NCBI GenBank assembly: GCA_012064415.1
Contig: SSNU01000208.1
Location: 248,001 to 312,000 of the forward strand
DNA length: 64,000 nt
From: Gyrodactylus bullatarudis
Taxonomy: Eukaryota > Platyhelminthes > Monogenea > Gyrodactylidea > Gyrodactylidae
Direction of reading: 5' to 3'
Both the position numbers and the translations under genes were made by a program. Positions 1 to 8,735 of this stretch are shown here, in pieces (position 1 is the stretch's first letter; each line of letters opens with the position of its first letter). The notes below the pieces were generated by a model. The model was not told the DNA's origin. It ran no database searches and saw only the letters and a list, made by a program, of their open reading frames with translations.

Positions 1-250
1 ATAATTATTCATTGTATGTGTAGAAGTATGTCCATCCACGCTCCTCACAAAGTACTTTCTTGGAAGGACTATCAATATATTCGTCATTTTCACACCTGTA
101 ATCTGAGCATACATATTGTACATGTACGATGAAAGGCCAATCAATCAGATATTGTTTTGCTCATAATGTAATTATGTAATGTATTTATATTGGCATGTAA
201 AGACTGAAGAGTATGCCTGAAATATAGTACTTATTTCTTGATAAATCACA
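1..250 (+). repeat. 3' tail of a Penelope-like element (partial)
   Basis: No gene is visible here. About 125-240 resembles, on the + strand, the sequence that follows the GIY-YIG reading frame of the Penelope-like element at 16920-18065 (minus strand). Both have a CCAATCA..CAGAT stretch, then a TTGGCATGTAA block, then CTGAAGAGTATGCCTGAAATA. The shared block suggests the 3' tail of a related retroelement whose body would lie to the left of the window. Assignment is by comparison within the window only. Confidence 0.45.
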
Positions 251-419
251 GGCATCGCCTTTCTCGTATAAAATGATTGAAAGCATTTCCAGAGTTAAAG
301 ATGACATTAATAATCATCTCAAAGATCAAATTAAATCTGATAAAAAATTATAACGCTTTTCTGTTCTGATTATCTATACTTTATTATCATAGGTCAGCCT
401 CTTGTATTATTTCTATTCT

Positions 420-600
420 CTCATCTGATTGGACAAAACTGATAGGTATGAGATCATGAAAGTATATAAATAGTAATTTGTTTTTTGACAAACTTGTCAT
501 ACCACTGAAGAAGACGTGTGAAGACAATCACCGTCGAAACGTTTGGATGACCATGGCTGAGAATGCTAATATTGACCTAAGTTTTTTTTGATAAATTTTA
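420..600 (+). repeat. Penelope-like terminal repeat with hammerhead-like core
   Basis: A block at about 500-590 recurs at about 60800-60875 inside the exchanger gene with only a few differences over roughly 75 bases. It contains CTGAAGA (505-511), a stem of GACG-T-GTG (513-520) pairing with CACCGTC (529-535), then GAAAC (536-540). This resembles the core of the hammerhead ribozymes found in terminal repeats of Penelope-like elements, with one core mismatch (CTGAAGA instead of CTGATGA). It is therefore a repeat unit, probably a degenerate Penelope-like tail. Confidence 0.45.
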
Positions 601-1042
601 TTATAAAACTAATTTTAGATTATGTGATGTTGCTGAGAATTGCGTAATAACTGAGAATTTCCGATTAATCGCCCTAGATAGGCCGAACCTCAAGACAGGG
701 TTAATTAATATTAAAATTGTTTGATCAATAATTCGTACAGATTATTTGAAACAGTATTATGGCTCGAGAAAGTAACCTGTCCCATATTATATTTTTCATC
801 CAATGTTACTATAATATTTAAAAAATTTTCTATAATCTCCCCTGAATTCTCTTTTTTTCTTGAATTGTGAGCTGAACCATTCCTTTGATATTTCAAACAG
901 TGTTCTGATTCACAAAACGACGCCTAGGTACCGAGATCTATTTCAATCAGATCAAAGTAGACTCATCTAGCAATAAATATAATGAAAATTTGGTATTCAG
1001 CCTGATGAATTTAAATACAAATTAAAAACAAATTCTTTTTAA

Positions 1043-3095
1043 CCCTCCCCCTGTACTGGGGTCCATACGGACCCCAAAAATATTTTGATTTTCAATTGTA
1101 ATATTATTTCTTAAGTTAGACAAATAATTTTTTTTTCTAATCCTCATGATACTATCATTGAACAAATATTTATTTAGATAAACATGTTTCATTGCTTGTT
1201 TTCTTCGGAAATATTTTTATAAGACAATGTGTCAAATTTTATCAGTGGGGTCCAAACGGACCCCATACTAAAAAACGAAATTTTTGACTAGGAAAAGAAT
1301 GTTCATTCATTATAATTATGACTTGCCGATCAGACGTACTAGACAGTCCTGAAATATCTTTATTTCTTGATTCTGATGCATCTTCTGATCCAGATTATCA
1401 GCCAAGTTCTAGTGATAATGAAGAAGATATCCTGTTAGATCTCGAAGAAGAGGATCAAGATTACTCAGATGGAATTGATGAAATTGCTGAGGTATCTTTT
1501 CGAGCTACTATCTCATCTAAAGATGGACGAATTGAATATTGCAATGTAAATCCAGTTACTTCAAGAAACCTAAGTTGTAATATATTTCGAGAAACGCCTG
1601 GTCTTACCAAATATTCAAGAAATAAAGTGTCAGAAAGAGATTTCTTTGAACTATTTATCGATGCAAATATGATACAGGATATTGTGAAATACACAAATAA
1701 ATATATGGATTTCAAGAATTCGGGAAGATCAAGAATAACGTCTGAAGAACTTTACAAATGGATTGGAATAACAATTTATTTTGGAGTAGTTAGACAAAGG
1801 AAAATGGAGCTTAGAGAACTTTGGGAAGATGAACATTACTATCAATTCATAAAGAACTCTATGTCTCATTCAAGATACTGTATAATAAAGCAATTCATTC
1901 GGTTTGATGATAGAGAAAATAGAATCCAAGGATCATCTAGGGATAAACTTGGCCCAATACGAACCTTATTTCAAAAATTTATTGAAAATTGTCAACTCTC
2001 ATACAATCCATCAGAACAAGTAATAGTTGATGAGCAACTTGTTGGGTTTAGGGGAAGATGTCCCTTCAAAGTGTATATTCCGTCTAAACCAGCTAAATAC
2101 GGTATGAAAATATGGGCTCTTTGTGATGCGAAGAATTCTTATCTTTGCAATGCTCAAGTTTATATCGGAAAAGAAAATGATCTTCCAGAGAGAGGCCAAG
2201 GTGAAAGAGTAGTGAGAGAATTATCATATCCATTTATAAATAAAGGAAGAACGATCACATGTGACAACTTCTTCACAACTTTTGATCTTGCTAAGTATTT
2301 GTTCTCCAAAAAGACAGCTCTTGTTGGAACGTGTAGAAAATCTAGAACTTTCCTACCTGTCGGCTTTCAATCAAATAAAATTATTGAAGGAACCTTAGAA
2401 TATGCATTCAGCGATCGAGTCGTTATCATGCGATTTGGCGATAAAATAAGCCAAAAAAATAAGCCTGTTGTTTTACTTTCAACACTACATCAAAAGCCTG
2501 ATGATACTGGTAATAAACCAGAAATTATTGAATATTACAACTCCACAAAAGGTGGAGTTGACACTCTTGATCAGTTAGTCGGTAACTATACAAGCAGAAG
2601 ATCTACTAAGCGATGGCCACTGTCTTTGTTTTGGAATATCTTGGATATAGCAGCCGTAAATGCCTTTGTTTTGTATCGATTGAAATGGCCTATGATCAAA
2701 AGTTCTAAAAGATGCACCAGAAGAATATTTCTGAAAAACCTATCCTATCAGCTTTTGAATATTGAAAGTACACCGTCTCAGCCACCACTAACTAAGAGGA
2801 TAAAGGTCTCAAATCTTTCCTCTGAAACTCCAAGTAGAAAAATCAGCGTGTCAAAAGGAAGATGCGTCATTTTTCCAAGGTCAAGAGACAAAAAAATTCG
2901 ATCTTTATGTTCAAAATGCTCGAACAATGTTTGTGATGAACATTATGAAATTATTTTTGACTCGTGTAAACAATAAATTTTTATATATAAATTTTTTTTC
3001 TATTAAAAAACCTAAATTTTTCACATTAAAATGAATGGGGTCCATATGGACCCCGGAGGTATTATTTGTAATTTTTACATTGTATAAGGCGAGGG
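1043..3095 (+). mobile_element. piggyBac-family DNA transposon, apparently complete
   Basis: The element is bounded by TTAA at 1039-1042 and 3096-3099, the target duplication typical of piggyBac. Its ends are inverted: CCCTCCCCC at the left and GGCGAGGG at the right. Near the ends lie palindromic 18-mers of the form GGGGTCCNNNNGGACCCC, at about 1058-1075, 1247-1264 and 3037-3054, which are candidate transposase binding sites. It encloses one intact transposase frame (1318-2976). Length is about 2.05 kb, normal for an autonomous piggyBac. It sits just left of a foldback element at 3107-3671. Confidence 0.88.
1318..2976 (+). CDS. piggyBac transposase (DDE_Tnp_1_7 family), 552 aa
   Basis: Single uninterrupted frame from ATG 1318 to TAA 2974-2976. 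The N-terminus is acidic and low in complexity (residues about 10-60), as in many piggyBac transposases. The catalytic DDD triad can be placed by family motifs: D238 in VIVDEQLVGFRGR, D316 in TCDNFFTTFD and D415 in NSTKGGVDTLDQL. A C-terminal cysteine cluster (CSKCSNNVCDEH, near 530-545) matches the zinc-binding cysteine-rich domain that recognises the ends in this family. The protein cuts and pastes the element at TTAA sites in the nucleus. No frameshift or stop is present, so the copy could be active or only recently silenced. An AATAAA overlaps the stop codon and may serve as its polyadenylation signal. Confidence 0.93.
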   Translation: MTCRSDVLDSPEISLFLDSDASSDPDYQPSSSDNEEDILLDLEEEDQDYSDGIDEIAEVSFRATISSKDGRIEYCNVNPVTSRNLSCNIFRETPGLTKYSRNKVSERDFFELFIDANMIQDIVKYTNKYMDFKNSGRSRITSEELYKWIGITIYFGVVRQRKMELRELWEDEHYYQFIKNSMSHSRYCIIKQFIRFDDRENRIQGSSRDKLGPIRTLFQKFIENCQLSYNPSEQVIVDEQLVGFRGRCPFKVYIPSKPAKYGMKIWALCDAKNSYLCNAQVYIGKENDLPERGQGERVVRELSYPFINKGRTITCDNFFTTFDLAKYLFSKKTALVGTCRKSRTFLPVGFQSNKIIEGTLEYAFSDRVVIMRFGDKISQKNKPVVLLSTLHQKPDDTGNKPEIIEYYNSTKGGVDTLDQLVGNYTSRRSTKRWPLSLFWNILDIAAVNAFVLYRLKWPMIKSSKRCTRRIFLKNLSYQLLNIESTPSQPPLTKRIKVSNLSSETPSRKISVSKGRCVIFPRSRDKKIRSLCSKCSNNVCDEHYEIIFDSCKQ

Positions 3096-3106
3096 TTAAG
3101 AGATTC

Positions 3107-3671
3107 TATTTCTAAATGGGATAATTACGAAAAGTAGAAGCTTCTGGATGAAATTTTCAAAAAAATTGAAGATTAATCACCAATAACTAGAAGGTCTATT
3201 CGGTGTATTTACAAAATATAGAAGATTAGAATTAGGAAATTTTAATTCAATACAAATTTTACACTATTCACGCATGCTTCTGCGCACTGATATGATAAAT
3301 GTTTAGTTTGGTGAAATCGGTCTAAACATCTTACTTGATAGAATTCTGAGTAAGATTGTGACGGTTTATAATTTCTACTAGCTTTTTCGGAAAATTCATC
3401 ATGAGATTAGTAAATTTTAAAGGTATTTTAACCCTTAAAGACCCAGAGCAAATGTATCATGTTCCCAAATCTATTCTATTGATTGCAAAGAGCACTCTAG
3501 TTACTTTGATTATGTGTAAGATTAATAAATAATACTTCTACTGAATGAAAAGTGTTTTCAAAATCTTCTATCACCGAATAGACCTTCTGGTTATTGATGA
3601 TCTATCCTCTACTTTTTGAAAATTTCATCTAGAAGCTTCTACATTTTGTAATAATCCCATTTCTAAATGGC
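3107..3671. repeat. Foldback element A (about 100-bp inverted arms)
   Basis: The left arm (about 3107-3207) is the near reverse complement of the right arm (about 3571-3671). Shared landmarks are AGAAGCTTCT, GAAATTTTCAAAAA and AGAAGGTCTATTCGGTG. The spacer of about 360 bp has no coding frame. The outer ends both carry ATTTCTAAATGG, possibly a target duplication or part of the repeat. It looks like a non-autonomous foldback or MITE-type element. Confidence 0.7.
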
Positions 3672-4090
3672 ATCTTTATTGCATTAGAAATAATAAAAAT
3701 GAATGTTGTAACAAAATGTACCCTTTTTGTTCATTAAATTATTCTGGTATAAATTAGTTCATTCAAAATAAATATGTAGAAAACAATCTTGTCCTGGATC
3801 AGCGTAAGTTTACTAAACAGTTATCTCTCTGTAGAGTCACCTCGACCAGAGTGTGTTTGACACAGGGGAGCCTACACACAATTTTTGAAAAATACTTGCA
3901 CTTTTACGAATATTATTCACTTCATTCTACTTGTCAATTGATGAGTAGAGTGATTTACAAAATACTAATTTGGTGATTAATTCTTTCTTTATTCTTCTCT
4001 GAGTGTAGGCATCACAATTTTTAAAATCTCTCTCAGTGTTTACTAAACACCGTTTACCAACTTAATTCTCATTATTTTGTGTTGAAAACT

Positions 4091-4577
4091 CTAAACCTAA
4101 TTGACATGAAGATGAGAATTTACTATTCTTACAAACAACTCAATAATTTTCTCCAGATTCCCAAGAAATAATAATTTTTTGAATTCCAAAACGGAATGAG
4201 CTAATAAGATGTGGATTCCGAAATTCAATTCCGAAAAAAATTCAATCTGACCAGAATTAGAATTTCGAAAATGTACCAAATTTCCACTTTTTCAACTTTT
4301 GAACCCAAAATTTTTATCGATTTTGATGATTCGAAGCAGTTATGTGATGATATTTGGTATCAAAATTGAACGAAGAATTCACAAGTTGAATTCACATTTT
4401 CGAAATTCTAATTCTGGTCAGATTGAATTTTTTTCGGAATTGAATTTTGGAATCCACATCTTATTAGCTCATTCCGTTTTGGAATTCAAAAAATTATTAT
4501 TTCTTGGGAATCTGGAGAAAATTATTGAGTTGTTTGTAAGAATAGTAAATTCTCATCTTCATGTCAATTAGGTTTAG
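4091..4577. repeat. Foldback element B (about 185-bp near-perfect inverted arms)
   Basis: Arms 4091-4275 and 4392-4577 are almost identical inverted copies around a spacer of about 116 bp. Because of this the same short peptide frame appears on both strands (4097-4279 minus and the end of 4299-4571 plus), so neither should be called a gene. Arm identity is far higher than in elements A and C, suggesting recent formation or gene conversion. Confidence 0.85.
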
Positions 4578-4689
4578 GTTTAGTTCACAAGATAAAGTGA
4601 TAACCTATGGCCACATTGGCTCTCCTTTTTTTCTTAATCAAGTGTACTTAACATTTACAATATTTAGATGGCTTGAAGTCAAGAATTAG

Positions 4690-5165
4690 TTGTAACGGAA
4701 TCTCTACAGTATCTTTACAAAATTCTTAATTTGTTCATCAAGAAAAAAAATTTGAAGAAAGAACATTTTTAAAAATTTCCATTTGTCGCCAAATTTTATT
4801 GATTTGAAAGCGGGAGGGCGGTCTAAACTAAACACTATTTTTGACAGATATCTGATTACCAAAATTTCATTGATTTTCAACACCCAAACGATATTTAAGG
4901 GAATCATTAGATCAGATTTTCTTGTCCTAAGAGACCTCTTTCGATCACTCTCCTACTGGTATATCCATCAAAGTTTAAAAATTGATCATTTGGCGTAAAA
5001 TCGAAATTTGGAAAATGTTTTTCTTGAAAATAAACTTTTTTCTTCAAATGGTAAGAGTAGACAGTATGATCTGGATTTCAGAAGATTTTCATCATATACG
5101 AATTCTTGATGAAAAAATTGAGATTTTTGTTAAAATCATTGTCAACTTCATTCATCGGTTAGCTT
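4690..5165. repeat. Foldback element C, first copy of a dispersed family
   Basis: The left part (4710-4800) and the right part (5010-5150) are related in inverted orientation, sharing blocks such as ATTCTTGATGAAAAAATT and its complement. The same arm and loop sequence, including a GGGAGGG(C/T)G(A/G)TC block, recurs at 6823-7480 and 19055-19685. The element is degenerate and has no coding capacity. Confidence 0.6.
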
Positions 5166-5470
5166 TAACTGCCTTCAGCTGTTTCTAAATCATTAGACTT
5201 TAGGAACATCTTTAATTAACTCTTTCATCATTTCTGACACATAAAAATGACTGTCGGTATTTTCAACGAATAAGTCAATTAGGTAATTTTACAATAACCC
5301 CATTGCATATTCTTGATTTCGATCAAAATTCCCGGGTAATTGAAGAGTATATTTCTTGGTAATCCTTTCACATCTGGGTGCATGGATATTTCTCTGGTGA
5401 TAACGTTATCTTGCTCAATAAAAGCTACCTGTCCGGATGGCAAAACTAATATAAATTTTTCCCACTTTAG

Positions 5471-6724
5471 TGCCGAATCCACCGAGAGATTTTACCTTTG
5501 AGCATGTCCGCAGCCACCAAATCAAGCTGAAATGGAAGAAAGATCCAATGGAGAATATAAATGATTATATATTGACTTTTAAAAAGGTTTCCTCCCAGAA
5601 AACCCCATTCTCACTTCGCCTGGAAAAGACACTTGACGAGTATCTTGTCAACGATTTAGAGCCTAATGAGTCATATTACTTTTCCCTAGCAGCGACAGCT
5701 AAACATGGCGTCGGAGTTGCTGCTCAGTTTCAAGTGAAAACTCTTGATCGAGGTAATTAACATGATGATAAAAAGCATATTGCCGAACATCATCCAGAGT
5801 ATTTTTGCTTGGTTTCAAACTCAAGTTAGCGAGAAACTAGCCTATATTTTAGTGATTAACGTTATACACATCCCTGCATCTCTTCAGACTCTAAACCGAT
5901 AACATTTTGATACCATTTTATCAGAAATTATGAGCAGAGTATTCCTACTGACAACTCTCGCCCCATACAACTATGAAATGTACCTTGCCAGGTATAACCT
6001 TTATCACCTGAATATACGCTAGTTTATGAGAAAATATGAGTAAAAGTAAATTTAATTGGAATATAACCAACCTTTTTCCAAAGCCTCGGAAAATCGGGTC
6101 AAAATTATTTTGAGTAAAGAGTAATTAAATGATACTATCAATGGCAATGTATTGGTTGAATCGAAACAGGTGATACAACTGGTTGTAATTATACGGAAAG
6201 AGTAGAAGGCTTCCATGAATTTTTGATTTTTTCTAAAAGTCATCTAATTGGTAATAACTTATTACTAATAAGGTTTATTTTAAATTTTGAATGATGATCT
6301 GAACTAACTAGGAATACTTGACTATCTTAGTGCCAAAACATCCATGAAAGAAGTTGAAAGGTTGACTATATTCCAAAATTAAATCTTAAATTTCTACTAA
6401 TATTTATATGCTAGTTAATTTTTGAGTTTAGGACCAAATGAAAAAGATTTACTGGTGATCTCTTAGAGTTGAAATTTCTTATGCATTTATATAATACAAC
6501 CTAAAGGCAAGATTTTCATGTCCTAAATTTCCTTAGGTGAACTGCCAGAGGCCACCTGGTTCCCGCATTTTCCCTATGAGCTCATCGACAGTCTTAGGAA
6601 GGCAAAAACAAGCTCAACCTCCCCAACAACTAGCTTGCCCTTTAAAAGGAATATTTACGACATGAAAACTCTCGCCTTTATCCTATCTCAGATAATATTA
6701 ACATTGATATTAATTTGTTATTGA
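5471..6724 (+). CDS. Fibronectin III exon plus candidate alternative terminal exon of the receptor phosphatase locus
   Basis: Exon 5471-5752 has acceptor CACTTTAG before it and donor GTAATT after it, and encodes one FN3 domain (VPNPPRDF... IKLKWKKDP... VNDLEPNESYYFSL.A). It enters and leaves in phase 1, typical of FN3 exons. It can join in frame to a strong acceptor at 8851, where the next FN3 begins (KTEPRDF). It can equally join to 6537, preceded by TTTCCTTAG, which is open to TGA at 6722-6724 and adds 61 residues: a short Ser/Thr-rich stretch, then a hydrophobic C-terminus (TLAFILSQIILTLILICY). That tail would give a GPI-anchored or tail-less membrane form. Alternatively these two exons are the 3' end of a separate upstream FN3 gene. 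The 5' exons are not visible and probably lie left of the window. Confidence 0.6.
5815..6040. repeat. Short inverted-repeat (MITE-like) element, copy 1
   Basis: The left end (AACTAGCCTATATTTTAGTG then ATTAACGTTATA) is mirrored at the right by TATAACCTTTATCACCTGAATATACGCTAGTTT. A longer relative with the same terminal sequence lies at 9903-10283. It has no coding capacity and lies in the intron after the FN3 exon at 5471-5752. Confidence 0.5.
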
Positions 6725-6822
6725 TTATTTACTATATAAAATACAAAATATCTCAAAAAATATGTATTTCATTCAATATTCTACACCTAGTTAATATAAA
6801 ATATATAGAGTTAATATGAAGA

Positions 6823-8060
6823 TGGAAATTTATGATTTTTACAAAATTCTTAATTTTTTCATCAGGAAATCAAATTTGGAATCTAAATCATGAGGCCATC
6901 TTTCAGAATACAGAGAAAAAAAATTTAGAAAAAATCAATTTTTAAGGAAAATACGGCAATTTCGAAATCTTGAAGTAGGGCCAAATTCCCATTATTTTGA
7001 ACTTGAGTTGAAAATGTGAGAGAATAGTCAAAGGTTGATTTTTAGGATCAGAATTAGTCAAAGAAATCATATATGCTGAATCTGTTTTTAGACAATTAAC
7101 CTACTAGCAAAGTGTGGTAATTACTGGTAATTACTATATCCATATGTATTCTAACTTGATGGAGATTGTCTTCTCACACCTAGTTGTTAGAAATTCGGAT
7201 AAGCAAGTGTCAATTCCATAAGAGAGTCAAATAATATTCAACTCACGTTGGCAGATGTAGACGCGTTAGGACTCGTCAGTACACACCTGAATCTGGTTTT
7301 GAAAATCACCCCATAATCGTGTCAAAATTAAATTTTGATTTTTTGATCATTTTCCCTTCTTGAAACTCAACAACTTTGATATTTCAAGATCCCTGAAAAT
7401 GACGAATTTATCAAAATTTTATGATGATAATCGGTTTTTTGACTAATTTTGATCCCTCTGGTCGTCCTAGATGATCTCAATGCAAATATTTCTATCGAGA
7501 GATATTCAATAGATCCTGATAATGCTGGTTAATATATATCAAAATGTAGTCCTTGAATCAGTCATAATGAAAAAGACTAATTCACACTTTTTTCCTCGCT
7601 TGAGCTCAACATGTTTTTTGTTGATTTCACAAGAACTCCCATGGCCTATGAGTTAAAATTCTCTGTCTAATGTCCGAAATCCAAAAAAAAGTTTGGGCTA
7701 TAAAACTAATGGAATGAGTTCATGAGGTGAAAATTCCCGAAAATAATTTAATTTGGCCAAAATAAATGAATAAGATATTCGAAAAAGCGCCAAATTTACC
7801 CTTTTTCAATTTTTGTTCATATCAAAAGATTTGAAACAATGACAAATATTAGAAAAATAATTTGAATTTGCCTAAAAAAAGCTCACAGAAATTCATTCTG
7901 AAATTTAAATTATTAGAATTTTGCGGTCATCAAGTAGGACGAACAATCCAAAATTAAAAGTCGATGAAAACGTTCGAAAAATAGTTTAGTTCAGTTTCTG
8001 ACTATCCAGAGAAAACTAGTTTTTTGTGAAAATAGTCGTTAGCTTCATGAAAAAATTTGT
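6823..8060. repeat. Foldback-family C related sequence, large degenerate copy
   Basis: 6823-7000 resembles the outer arm of element C (ATTTTTACAAAATTCTTAATTTTTTCATCA), and 7020-7480 resembles its loop. The rest to about 8060 is AT-rich with no convincing frame and may be a second, nested copy. Boundaries are uncertain. Confidence 0.4.
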
Positions 8061-8219
8061 TAACCATTAAAGTACAATGTAGTAGCATATTAAAATACAA
8101 TAGGATAAGATAAAACTATCTTGGCCCCTTTCTGGAATAATTTTAACATTCAATTTCGTGTGATAAGTCTCTCACACGGATGAGCACACACACATCCCTC
8201 AAGTGAATTGAAGAGTCAA

Positions 8220-8735
8220 ATTTACTCCAGTTGTATCATCGATTTCTATGTTTTCTTTTGTAATTTTCTTTCTCTTCTTTTTTCTACTTTCTTGGCAGTC
8301 AAAATTCCCCCTCATCCTTGAGGAGAAGGAAAGTTTGGGATCTCTCTTTTCTTCTCTTGCTTGCCCTTGTTCTCTCACTCTCTCTCTACAGGGAAATAAA
8401 AATGTACGTTTGTATTATCATTATTATAATGATTTTGAGGAAGAGGATAGAGAGGGACTTTAGTGATTATCGTCTATATATATCTCACATATCTCTATTG
8501 AGTCTGTGTGTGTCTGTCTATTGATTCATTCGAAATGAGAGAAAAAAAATAATAGAATGCTCCTCATTGGCTAAGATGGTAGATGACATGTGATTGGTCG
8601 ATAGGCCTTATTATCAATTATGAATAAGAACACGACAGTGAATTACACAATAACTCACCATAGTTAATGGACTATATTATGAAAGTAGAATGTTGAGATG
8701 AAGGAAACATTCCAAATAATGTTTGGATAAAAGTT
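8220..8735 (+). other. CT-rich non-coding stretch before the signal-peptide exon
   Basis: The sense strand carries long pyrimidine tracts (8250-8400, e.g. CTCTCACTCTCTCTCTAC) and a TATATA run near 8477. It could be intron of the long transcript and also promoter or leader for a transcript beginning near the ATG at 8736. No frame here has family similarity. Confidence 0.35.

Noticed and set aside
3781..4020. Possible exon after TCTCTCTGTAG at about 3834
   Set aside because: An acceptor-like site and a short open frame exist, but the product has no FN3 or Ig pattern and no good donor follows.
4097..4571. Matching 60-residue frames on both strands
   Set aside because: They are mirror images produced by the arms of foldback element B, not genes.
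5279..5482. 67-codon minus-strand frame next to the FN3 exon
   Set aside because: No family similarity or splice sites; overlaps the start of a real exon on the other strand.
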